In this document: piece after piece, positions 56,576-64,000 of the stretch
Position numbering within the stretch: the first letter of the stretch is position 1
Layout of the letters: the number at the start of each line of letters is the position of its first letter
DNA from: Tsuneonella sp. CC-YZS046
GTDB lineage: Bacteria > Pseudomonadota > Alphaproteobacteria > Sphingomonadales > Sphingomonadaceae
Length of the DNA stretch: 64,000 nucleotides
Assembly (NCBI RefSeq): GCF_035581365.1
Contig: NZ_CP141590.1
Span: forward strand, 3,034,001 to 3,098,000
Direction of reading: 5' to 3'
Notes under the pieces: model-generated
Databases searched by the model: none
Told to the model about the DNA's origin: nothing
Seen by the model: only the letters and a program-made list of their open reading frames with translations
Program-made: the position numbers and the translations under genes

Positions 56576-57310
56576 ATGACCGAAACGCGATTTCACGATC
56601 TCCCCGACGGGCGCCGTATCGCCTACCGCCTCAGCCGGGGGGCGGGGCCGGCCCTGCTGTTCCTGCCCGGCTACATGTCCGACATGGCGGGGGGCAAGGC
56701 GACCGCCGTGTTCGACTGGGCCGTGGCGAACGGGCGGACCTGCCTGCTGCTGGATTATTCGGGCTGCGGGGAAAGCTCCGGCGATTTCGCCGACGGCACG
56801 CTCAGCCGCTGGCGCGGCGAGGTGCTGGAACTGGCCGACGCCTTGCTGCCGGGGGAGCGAATCGTCCTGATCGGCTCCTCCATGGGCGGCTGGCTGATGC
56901 TGCTGGCGGGACTGGCCCTGGGCCAAAATCTGGCCGGGCTGGTCGGCATCGCGCCCGCGCCGGACTTCACCGACTGGGGCTATGACGCGGCGGAAAAGGC
57001 GGAGCTGGCCGCCGGTCGCGCGATCTATCAGGACAATCCCTACGGCCCCGCGCCGACGCCGACCTATCCCGGATTATGGGCGGATGGAGAGGCGAACCGG
57101 GTGCTGCAGGCCGACATTCCCCTGACCTGCCCGGTCCGGCTGATGCACGGGCAGGCCGATTCCGACGTGCCCTGGGATGTTTCGCTGCGGCTCGCGGCGC
57201 GGCTGCGTTCAGCCGATGTGCAGGTGCTTCTCATCAAGGATGGCGATCATCGCCTGTCGCGCGATCAGGATATTGCCCTGCTTCTGGGCACGGTCGCCAT
57301 GCTGGGCTGA
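56576..57310 (+). CDS. Alpha/beta hydrolase
   Basis: ATG 56576 gives 244 residues. The nucleophile elbow is GSSMGGWLML (Ser near 103), with LLLDYSGCGESSGDFADGTLSRW before it; the acid is in MHGQADSDVPWDVS and the histidine in DGDHRLSRDQD. It resembles the small serine hydrolases annotated as alpha/beta hydrolases or palmitoyl-protein thioesterase-like; substrate unknown. Divergent from thrS and, with 9 bases before the next gene, heads a likely three-gene unit. Confidence 0.87.
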   Translation: MTETRFHDLPDGRRIAYRLSRGAGPALLFLPGYMSDMAGGKATAVFDWAVANGRTCLLLDYSGCGESSGDFADGTLSRWRGEVLELADALLPGERIVLIGSSMGGWLMLLAGLALGQNLAGLVGIAPAPDFTDWGYDAAEKAELAAGRAIYQDNPYGPAPTPTYPGLWADGEANRVLQADIPLTCPVRLMHGQADSDVPWDVSLRLAARLRSADVQVLLIKDGDHRLSRDQDIALLLGTVAMLG

Positions 57311-57319
57311 AGGATCACC

Positions 57320-58096
57320 ATGCTCTCCGCACTTCTCCCCGCACTTCTCGCCCAGGCCGCCGCTCCGGCTTCCGCTGAACCTCCGCCGCCGCCCACCGCC
57401 GAGACGCGGCTCGCCGCCTGCCTGGCCGAAGCGCGCGGCCCTGCCGGTGCTGCGCTGGATACGGCGGACCGCTGGCTGTCCGAAGCGAAGGGGGCCGAGC
57501 AGGCGATGCCGCGCCAATGCCTGGGCGCGGTCTATTCCCGGCAGGGGGATTGGGTGCTGGCGGAACGATCCTTTCTCGATGCCCGCGAAGCCGTTCCGGC
57601 GGCGCAGGCCGCGCGCCGCGCGCGCCTTGCCGCGATGGCGGGCAACGCCGCGCTGGCGGATGGCCGCAACGAGGATGCTCTCGAAGCGCTTGCGCTGGCG
57701 CAAGGCGATGCGGGCCGGGCGGGCGACGCCGCCCTGCTGGGCGAGGTGGAGGTGGATCGCGCCCGCGCGCTGGTGCCGCTCGACCGCCTGAAGGAAGCGG
57801 AGGAGGCGCTGGCCAATGCCCGGCGCGACGCCGCGCAAAGCTCCGACGCCTGGCTCCTTTCCGCCGCGCTCGCCCGCCGCCAGGGGAATCTGGCGGATGC
57901 CCAGCGCTATATCGAGCAGGCGGCCGACCTGCGCCCGATCGACCCCGAGATCGGGCTGGAGGCGGGGCTGATCGCCGCGCTTGCCGGGCGGGAGGACGCG
58001 GCCCGCAAGAGCTGGCAATCGGTGGTGGACGCCGATCCTTCCAGCAACAGCGCCCGCACCGCGCGCGGCTATCTCGCGCAGCTGGGAACGCCATGA
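57320..58096 (+). CDS. Exported TPR-repeat protein
   Basis: 258 residues. A short signal peptide (LLPALLAQAAAPASA) then about five TPR-like helical pairs, for example CLGAVYSRQGDWVLAERSFLDAREAVP and LLSAALARRQGNLADAQRYIEQAADLRPIDPEIGLEAGLIAALAGREDAARKSWQSVVDADP. Likely a periplasmic adaptor, with no specific partner visible. Its stop overlaps the next start (ATGA). Confidence 0.78.
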   Translation: MLSALLPALLAQAAAPASAEPPPPPTAETRLAACLAEARGPAGAALDTADRWLSEAKGAEQAMPRQCLGAVYSRQGDWVLAERSFLDAREAVPAAQAARRARLAAMAGNAALADGRNEDALEALALAQGDAGRAGDAALLGEVEVDRARALVPLDRLKEAEEALANARRDAAQSSDAWLLSAALARRQGNLADAQRYIEQAADLRPIDPEIGLEAGLIAALAGREDAARKSWQSVVDADPSSNSARTARGYLAQLGTP

Positions 58097-59076
58097 TCCC
58101 GCTGTCCGTCCTCGATCTGGCGCCGGTGAGCGAAGGCAGCGGGGTGCGCGAGGCGATGGCGGCCACCGCCTTGCTGGCCCGAGCGGCGGAGGAAGCGGGA
58201 TACGCCCGGTTCTGGATTGCCGAGCATCACGGCATGGACGGCATTTCCGGCGGCGCGACCGCCGTGGTGCTGGCCCATGTGGGCCATGCCACCTCCACCA
58301 TCCGCATCGGCGCGGGCGGGATCATGCTGCCCAATCACAACCCCTTCGTGATCGCGGAGCAGTTCGGCACGCTGGATGCGCTGTTCCCGGGCCGCGTCGA
58401 TCTTGGCCTGGGCCGCGCGCCGGGCGCGGACGGGCGGCTGATGAACGCCCTGCGCAAGGATATCGGCCGGGCCGCCGAATTCTTCCCGCAGGACGTGGCC
58501 GAGCTGCGCGCCTATTTCAGCGCGGACCCGGCCCTGCCGCTCAAGCCCACCCCGGGGCTGGGCGCCGAGGTGGAGCTGTGGGTGCTCGGCTCGAGCCTGT
58601 TCGGGGCGCAGCTGGCGGCGGCGATGGGCCTGCCCTATGCCTTCGCCTCCCATTTCGCGCCCGACCATCTCGACGAGGCGCTGAAGCTCTATCGCGCCAG
58701 ATTCCAGCCTTCGCCTGCGCTGGAAAAGCCGCATGTGATGGTCGCCATGAATGTCTTCACCGCCGAAACCGATCGGGACGCCCGGACGCTGGCCTCCTCG
58801 CAGGAGCAGATGTTCGTGGCCATCCGCTCGGGCCTGACCCCCCGGGTGCAGCCGCCTGTCCCCGATTACCGGGACAGCCTGCCGCCCACCGCCCAGGGCC
58901 TGCTGGCCCATGTCGGGCAGGCCAGCGCGGTCGGCAGCCCGGAAACCGTGCGCGAGGCGGTGGGCCGCTTCATCGAACGCACCGGGGCCGACGAGCTGAT
59001 CCTTTCCGGCGCCACGTTCGAGCCTGCCGCGCGCCGCCATTCCCTCCGTCTCACTATGGAAGCACTTCGCGGCTAG
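58093..59076 (+). CDS. LLM class flavin-dependent monooxygenase (MsnO8-like)
   Basis: ATG 58093 gives 327 residues. LSVLDLAPVSEGSGVREAMAATALLARAAEEAGYARFWIAEHHGM is the opening of the luciferase-like subgroup often labelled MsnO8 or alkanal-monooxygenase-like. IRIGAGGIMLPNHNPFVIAEQFGTLDALFPGRVDLGLGRAPG and ELWVLGSSLFGAQLAAAMGLPYAFASHF follow. Binds reduced FMN; substrate unknown. Coupled to the TPR gene. Confidence 0.88.
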   Translation: MIPLSVLDLAPVSEGSGVREAMAATALLARAAEEAGYARFWIAEHHGMDGISGGATAVVLAHVGHATSTIRIGAGGIMLPNHNPFVIAEQFGTLDALFPGRVDLGLGRAPGADGRLMNALRKDIGRAAEFFPQDVAELRAYFSADPALPLKPTPGLGAEVELWVLGSSLFGAQLAAAMGLPYAFASHFAPDHLDEALKLYRARFQPSPALEKPHVMVAMNVFTAETDRDARTLASSQEQMFVAIRSGLTPRVQPPVPDYRDSLPPTAQGLLAHVGQASAVGSPETVREAVGRFIERTGADELILSGATFEPAARRHSLRLTMEALRG

Positions 59077-59166
59077 TCACGTTCGTCCGCCATCAGGCCG
59101 CGATTCCCGCGTTGGCCTGGGCGCATTGCAAAGGCAGAGTGCGGGAAATCGAAGGGAAGAGGACGG

Positions 59167-62100
59167 ATGGCTTCTGAACGGACAATCGGGCGCGGCAAGA
59201 CGACGGATCAAGCGGAGATGGCAGCGCGACTCGCGCGGGAGATGGCGGGTTCCCTGCTGCCGGGGGACGGGCCGTTTCCGCCCGAAGAGCGGGATGCCGC
59301 CGCCCGCTTCGTGCTGGAAGCGGCGGCGCAGTGCGATCCGGGGGAAGCCGCGATCAGCCTCGAATCCGGGGCCAACGGGCGTCGCCTGACCCGCATTGCG
59401 ATCGTCAACCCCGACATGCCGTTCCTGGTGGATTCGGTCGCGGCGGCGATCGCCGCCCAGGGCCTGGTTATCGACCGGGTGGTGCATCCGGTCTGCCCGG
59501 TTCGCCGCGATGCCGGGGGCCGGTTGCTGGACCTTCCGAGCAAGCCGGAGCCGGGCGATCGGCTGGAATCGATGATCTATATCGAAACCGCCCGGATCGA
59601 TGCCCGCCAGCGCCGCGATCTGGCCAGCGCCATTTCCAGCACGCTCGGCGATGTGCATGCCGCGGTGGAAGACTGGCCCCGGCTGCGCGCGGCCATGGCC
59701 AGGGATGCGGAGGCGCTGGGCGATACGGAAAGCGCCGCGCTGCTGCGCTGGCTCGATGGCGGGATGCTCACCCAGCTTGGCCATGTCACGCTGCGGCGCG
59801 ACGGCAGCCGGGCCATGCGGCTGGGGGTATGCCGGAAGAGCGCGCGCAACCTGCTGTCGGACGCGACCTATCAGCAGGCCTTCGCATGGTTCGACGAAAG
59901 GGAGAGCGGGTCGCGGCAGGCGCTGCTGATCGTCAAGGCGAATCAGATCGCCAAGGTGCATCGCCGCGTGCCGTTCGACATCTTCATCGTGCCGATGCTG
60001 GAGGATGGGAAAGTGGCGGCCCTTTCCATCCATGCCGGGGTTTGGACCAGCGCCGCGCTGGGGACTCCGCCGGATCGCGTTCCCGGCCTGCGCAGCCAGC
60101 TGGCCGCCCTGTTGAAGAAGCACGCGCTTGCCCCGAACGGGCATGACGGCAAGGCGCTGGTCCACGCGCTCACCACCCTGCCGCACGATTTGCTTGCAGG
60201 CTTCGCTCCCGAGGATGTGGAACGGATCGCCATGACCGCCATGGCCCTGACGGATCGCCCGCGCTCGCAGCTGGCGCTGGTGCAGGACGCCTTGCGGCGG
60301 CATCTCTTCGCCTTCGTGTGGGTGCCGCGCGACATGGTTTCCACGACCGTGCAGCGCCAGATCCAGATCATGCTGACCGAGGCTTCGGGCGGCGAGTTGC
60401 TCGACTGGAACCTGACGGTGGACGAAGGCGCGCTCGCCACCTTGCGGTTCGTGATCGATATCAGCGACAGCCGGCAGGCGCCCCGGGAGGCGGAGCTGGA
60501 TGACCGCCTGCAGATCATGCTGCGCGGCTGGAACGAGGCGGTGGAGGCCGAGCTGGCCGCGCAGGGGGAGGATGCGTCCCGCGCCGCCGCGCTGGCGGCC
60601 CGCTTCGCGCCGTCCTTCCCGGCCGCCTATCGCGCCGCTTACGGTCCGGCCGAGGCGGCGGTCGATATCCGGCGGCTGCGCAACATCGCGGCGCATGAGC
60701 AGGCAGCGGCGCGCAGCCGCGATGCGCGGCTCTACCATCTCGCGGGCGATGCGGCGGACAGACTGCGGCTCAAGATCTATCAGCTGCACGGCGGGCTTCC
60801 CCTGTCGGACGCCGTGCCCGCGCTGGAGAATTTCGGCTTTCGCGTGCTGGCCGAAGTGCCGACCCCGCTGGAGGAAGGCAGCACCGGCACGATCCACGAT
60901 TTCACGCTGGCGCTGGCCGCAGGGCACGAGGCGGGCCGGCTGCTGGCCCGCGCCGGCGAGATCGAGGAAGCGCTGGCGGCGGTGCTGAACGATGCCGCCG
61001 CCAACGATCCCTTCAACCGGCTGGTCATCGACGCCGATCTTTCCGCGCGCGAGACGAACTGGCTCCGGGCGATCTTCAGCTATCTGCGCCAGACGGGCAC
61101 CAGTTTCGCGGTTCTGACCGCGGTTCAGGCTCTCGGCGCGGCCCCAGCGGTGGCGCGCGGGTTGATCGATCTGTTCGTGGCCCGCCACGATCCCGATTTC
61201 GCGGGCGAGCGCGAGCGGGCGGAGGCAAGGGCCGAAGGCCAGATCCGCGAAGCGCTGGCGAAGGTGAGCGCCATCAACGACGACCGCCTGCTGCGCCTTT
61301 ATCACAGCACGGTTGACGCGATCCTGCGCACCAATGCCTTCGCCCCGGCCGCTCAGGAAGCGCTGGCGTTCAAACTCGACTCGGGGCTGGTGCCGAAGCT
61401 GCCCCGGCCGGTGCCGTGGCGGGAGATCTTCGTGCATTCGCGGCGGGTGGAAGGCATCCACCTGCGGGCCGGGCCGGTTGCGCGCGGCGGCATCCGCTGG
61501 TCGGACCGGCGGGACGATTACCGCACCGAGATCCTCGGCCTGATGAAGGCGCAGCGGGTCAAGAACGCCGTGATCGTGCCGGCCGGGGCCAAGGGCGGCT
61601 TCTTTCCCAAGCAATTGCCCGACCCGGCCCGCGACCGGGACGGCTGGGCCGCCGAAGGCCAGGCCAGCTACGAGATATTCATCCGCAGCCTGCTTTCGCT
61701 GACCGACAATATCGTGGACGGGAAAGTCGTTCACCCGCCCCGCGTGGTCGTGCGCGATGGCGACGATCCCTATTTCGTGGTGGCGGCCGACAAGGGCACC
61801 GCCCGCTTTTCCGACGTGGCCAACGCCATTGCCGAAGCGCATGATTTCTGGCTGGACGATGCCTTCGCCAGCGGCGGGTCCAACGGCTACGATCACAAGG
61901 CGATGGGCATCACCGCGCGCGGCGCGTGGGTTTCCGTCATCCGGCACTTCCAGGAAATGGGCGTGGACGTGCAGAAGGAGCCGGTCCGCGTGGTGGGTTG
62001 CGGCGACATGTCGGGCGATGTCTTCGGCAACGGAATGCTGCTGTCCAAGGCGATCAAGCTGGTCGCCGCCTTCGATCATCGCCACATCTTCATCGACCCC

Positions 62101-63891
62101 GATCCGGACCCGGCCGCCAGCTGGAAGGAGCGCAAGCGGCTGTTCGCCCTGCCCCGTTCGAGCTGGGCGGATTACGATGCGAAGCTGATCGGCAAGGGCG
62201 GCAGCGTATTTTCGCGGAGCGAAAAGCGCATACCGCTCAGCAGCGAGGCGCGGCGCGTGCTGGGCACGGATGCGAAGGAGCTGGAGCCGGATGCGCTGGT
62301 CGCGATCCTGCTCAAGGCCCCGGTGGACCTGCTGTGGTTCGGCGGGATCGGCACCTATGTGAAGTCTTCCGGTGAAAGCAATGCGGCGGTGGGCGATCCG
62401 GCCAATGACGCGCTGCGCGTGGATGGCCGGGATATTCGCGCGCGGGTGATCGGCGAAGGCGCCAATCTGGGCGCGACCCAGGCAGGCCGGATCGAATTCG
62501 CGCAGATCGGCAGCGAAGGGCGCGGCGGCCGGATCAACACCGATTTCATCGACAATTCGGCGGGCGTCGATTGCTCCGACAATGAAGTGAACATCAAGAT
62601 CGCCCTCGCCGCCGCCCGGCGGGCGGGCAAGCTGTCCGAAAACCGGCGCAAGGCCTTGCTGGTGGAGATGACCGGCGATGTGGCCGGGCTGGTGCTGGAG
62701 GACAATCGCCTGCAGACCCTGGCCTTGTCGGTGGCGGAACGTGGCGGGGCCGAGGCCAGCGCGGTGCAGGTGCGGCTGATCGAAATGCTGGAGGAACGCG
62801 ATGCGCTCGACCGGCAGGGGGAAGGCCTGGCCGACAATGAGGTGCTGGCCCGGCGCGCGGCGGATGGGCAGGGCCTGACCCGGCCCGAGCTGGCCGTCCT
62901 GCTCTCCAGCGCGAAGCTGGCGATCCAGGCGTCGCTCGAACAGAGCGAGGTTCCGGGCGATCCGGGGCTGGAGGAAATCCTGCTGGCCGCATTCCCGCCC
63001 GCGATGCGCACCGGCTTCCGCAAGTTCTTGCTGGAGCATCGGCTGCGGCGCGAAATCATCGCGACGAAGCTGGCCAATATGGTGGTGAACCGGCTGGGGG
63101 CGGTGCATCCTTTCGAGCTGGCGGAGGAGGAGGGCGCGAGCCTGGCCCATGTCGCCGCCGCCTTCTTCGCCGCCGTCCGCCTGTTCGCCCTGCCCGAGAT
63201 ATGGGCGCGGCTGGATGAAGCCCCGATGCCTGAAGATGCGCGCCTGCTTGCGATGGACCGGCTGGCGCTCGCCACCCGCAGCCAGGTGGCCGACCTGTTG
63301 CGCGCGGGTGCGGGCGCGCAGGCCCCCTCGGTGCTGGAAGCGCGGCTCGCGGCCGGCGTGAAGGCGCTCAAGGCGCAGGCGGGCGATCTGCTTGGCGCCG
63401 ACGCCCGCAAGCGATCCGGCGGATTGATGGCGGAGCTGAAGCTGGCCGGTGTGCCGGAACGGGAAGCCGCCATGGTCACGTGCCTGTTCGATCTGGATGG
63501 CGCGGTCGGGCTTGCCGGGCTGGCGCAGGATTGCGGCATTGCCCCTGTTCGTCTCACGGCGGTGTTCACGGCGCTGGGCGAAAGGCTCGGCCTCGACTGG
63601 GCGCAGGGCAGCGCGGCGATCATGAATCCCTCCGATCCGTGGGAGCGGCTGCTGGTCGCCGGGCTGGCCCGGGATTTCCAGCAGATGCGGATCGAGTTTC
63701 TCGGCCGGCTGCTGCGGGGCAAGGCGGCCAGCGCCGACCCGATCGGCGCGTTGGACAAATGGGTTGAAGCGCGCGATTCCTCGATAGAGCAGTTCCGGGC
63801 GATGATGGCCCGGGCGCAGCGCGCCGCGCCTGCATTGCCATCCATGCTGGCCCAGATCGCCGGGCAGGCGCGCAACCTGCTGTCGCGGTGA
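59167..63891 (+). CDS. gdh: NAD-specific glutamate dehydrogenase, large type
   Basis: 1574 residues, in the range of the L_115/L_180 class known in alphaproteobacteria and Pseudomonas, which deaminates glutamate to 2-oxoglutarate with NAD. A long N-terminal regulatory part (ACT-like) is followed by the catalytic core: GPVARGGIRWSDRRDDYRTEILGLMKAQRVKNAVIVPAGAKGGFFPKQL carries the catalytic Lys of the GAKGG motif, and GCGDMSGDVFGNGMLLS is the dinucleotide motif. The C-terminal helical part completes the protein. It stands as a single gene; opposite reaction to GltBD. Confidence 0.96.
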   Translation: MASERTIGRGKTTDQAEMAARLAREMAGSLLPGDGPFPPEERDAAARFVLEAAAQCDPGEAAISLESGANGRRLTRIAIVNPDMPFLVDSVAAAIAAQGLVIDRVVHPVCPVRRDAGGRLLDLPSKPEPGDRLESMIYIETARIDARQRRDLASAISSTLGDVHAAVEDWPRLRAAMARDAEALGDTESAALLRWLDGGMLTQLGHVTLRRDGSRAMRLGVCRKSARNLLSDATYQQAFAWFDERESGSRQALLIVKANQIAKVHRRVPFDIFIVPMLEDGKVAALSIHAGVWTSAALGTPPDRVPGLRSQLAALLKKHALAPNGHDGKALVHALTTLPHDLLAGFAPEDVERIAMTAMALTDRPRSQLALVQDALRRHLFAFVWVPRDMVSTTVQRQIQIMLTEASGGELLDWNLTVDEGALATLRFVIDISDSRQAPREAELDDRLQIMLRGWNEAVEAELAAQGEDASRAAALAARFAPSFPAAYRAAYGPAEAAVDIRRLRNIAAHEQAAARSRDARLYHLAGDAADRLRLKIYQLHGGLPLSDAVPALENFGFRVLAEVPTPLEEGSTGTIHDFTLALAAGHEAGRLLARAGEIEEALAAVLNDAAANDPFNRLVIDADLSARETNWLRAIFSYLRQTGTSFAVLTAVQALGAAPAVARGLIDLFVARHDPDFAGERERAEARAEGQIREALAKVSAINDDRLLRLYHSTVDAILRTNAFAPAAQEALAFKLDSGLVPKLPRPVPWREIFVHSRRVEGIHLRAGPVARGGIRWSDRRDDYRTEILGLMKAQRVKNAVIVPAGAKGGFFPKQLPDPARDRDGWAAEGQASYEIFIRSLLSLTDNIVDGKVVHPPRVVVRDGDDPYFVVAADKGTARFSDVANAIAEAHDFWLDDAFASGGSNGYDHKAMGITARGAWVSVIRHFQEMGVDVQKEPVRVVGCGDMSGDVFGNGMLLSKAIKLVAAFDHRHIFIDPDPDPAASWKERKRLFALPRSSWADYDAKLIGKGGSVFSRSEKRIPLSSEARRVLGTDAKELEPDALVAILLKAPVDLLWFGGIGTYVKSSGESNAAVGDPANDALRVDGRDIRARVIGEGANLGATQAGRIEFAQIGSEGRGGRINTDFIDNSAGVDCSDNEVNIKIALAAARRAGKLSENRRKALLVEMTGDVAGLVLEDNRLQTLALSVAERGGAEASAVQVRLIEMLEERDALDRQGEGLADNEVLARRAADGQGLTRPELAVLLSSAKLAIQASLEQSEVPGDPGLEEILLAAFPPAMRTGFRKFLLEHRLRREIIATKLANMVVNRLGAVHPFELAEEEGASLAHVAAAFFAAVRLFALPEIWARLDEAPMPEDARLLAMDRLALATRSQVADLLRAGAGAQAPSVLEARLAAGVKALKAQAGDLLGADARKRSGGLMAELKLAGVPEREAAMVTCLFDLDGAVGLAGLAQDCGIAPVRLTAVFTALGERLGLDWAQGSAAIMNPSDPWERLLVAGLARDFQQMRIEFLGRLLRGKAASADPIGALDKWVEARDSSIEQFRAMMARAQRAAPALPSMLAQIAGQARNLLSR

Positions 63892-63963
63892 TCGATCGCG
63901 ATCGCGCCTGATCCGTCTTTTTCGGGTCTTGACGAAAGCCGCATTTCAGCCAAGGCAGCGGGG

Positions 63964-64000
63964 ATGGAAAAAGCAGATATCGTGATCGTGGGAGCGGGGC
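63964..64000 (+). CDS. Start of an FAD/NAD-dependent oxidoreductase (3'-partial)
   Basis: Only 12 codons are visible, MEKADIVIVGAG, the beginning of a Rossmann dinucleotide-binding fold as in FAD-dependent oxidoreductases. The sequence GCAGCGGGG precedes the ATG. The rest lies outside the window, so the product cannot be named further. Confidence 0.55.
   Translation, partial: MEKADIVIVGAG

Noticed and set aside
59077-63150. A 1357-codon open frame antisense to the NAD-glutamate dehydrogenase gene
   Set aside because: High GC keeps antisense frames open. The translation is rich in Arg, His, Gln and Pro with no domain, while the sense strand encodes a complete known enzyme.

Overview
The window looks like chromosomal DNA of a high-GC alphaproteobacterium of the order Sphingomonadales (Erythrobacteraceae or Sphingomonadaceae type). 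The gene content points there: exosortase-A-linked glycosylation genes, DUF3576-lptE-holA, a large NAD-glutamate dehydrogenase, intracellular PHB depolymerase, a ribbon-helix-helix protein beside phaB, and several small lineage-typical proteins. Coding density is high, overlaps of 1-11 bases are common, and GTG and TTG starts are frequent. I see no tRNA, rRNA, CRISPR array, insertion sequence or integrase. The genera cannot be fixed from the sequence alone.

Layout. 1-6.2 kb: the 3' part of a PHB depolymerase gene, a DUF4126 membrane protein, an exosortase-A-type O-glycosylation ligase with a small coupled ORF, the divergent exosortase-associated glycosyltransferase, and an acidic membrane protein of unknown role. 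6.2-12.5 kb: gltB-gltD (NADPH glutamate synthase) behind a leader with three inverted repeats. 12.5-16.8 kb: a secreted unknown, an LLM oxidoreductase, ung, an RNase D-like exonuclease, and lptC-lptA.

16.9-37.6 kb: a Wzx/Wzy-type exopolysaccharide locus. It has gmd and fcl (GDP-fucose), an FkbM-like methyltransferase, GT17, GT2, GT4 and WecG-family transferases, a flippase, two polymerase/ligase-like membrane proteins, a sulfotransferase, a SAM methyltransferase, a pair of proteins resembling phage tail-spike parts, a TPR/beta-sandwich protein, Wzc- and Wza-type export proteins, a small tail-anchored protein and the initiating phosphoglycosyltransferase. Together they predict assembly, possible sulfation or methylation, polymerisation and export of a fucose-containing polysaccharide.

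37.7-49.8 kb: holA-lptE-DUF3576, an outer-membrane-like unknown, phaB with an RHH protein, murA, galU, an M23 peptidase, a DUF455 ferritin-like protein, a one-cysteine Bcp peroxiredoxin and glnE. 49.8-64 kb: an M28 peptidase, agmatine deiminase, a spermidine-synthase-like protein, thrS, an alpha/beta hydrolase, a TPR protein, an LLM monooxygenase, the 1574-residue NAD-glutamate dehydrogenase and the first codons of a flavoprotein. Glutamate metabolism recurs: GltBD, GlnE and NAD-GDH all lie in this window.

The most notable observation is upstream of thrS. A 26-codon ORF has 9 threonine codons in 10 consecutive positions. It is followed by three mutually exclusive RNA pairings in the classic 1:2, 2:3, 3:4 attenuator order, with a promoter-like sequence that would start transcription almost at the leader ATG. 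This predicts ribosome-mediated attenuation of a threonyl-tRNA synthetase gene. Other points worth a look are the tail-spike-like pair inside the EPS locus, two intrinsic terminators placed just before EPS gene starts, and a perfect tandem 16-bp repeat before the initiating transferase gene.
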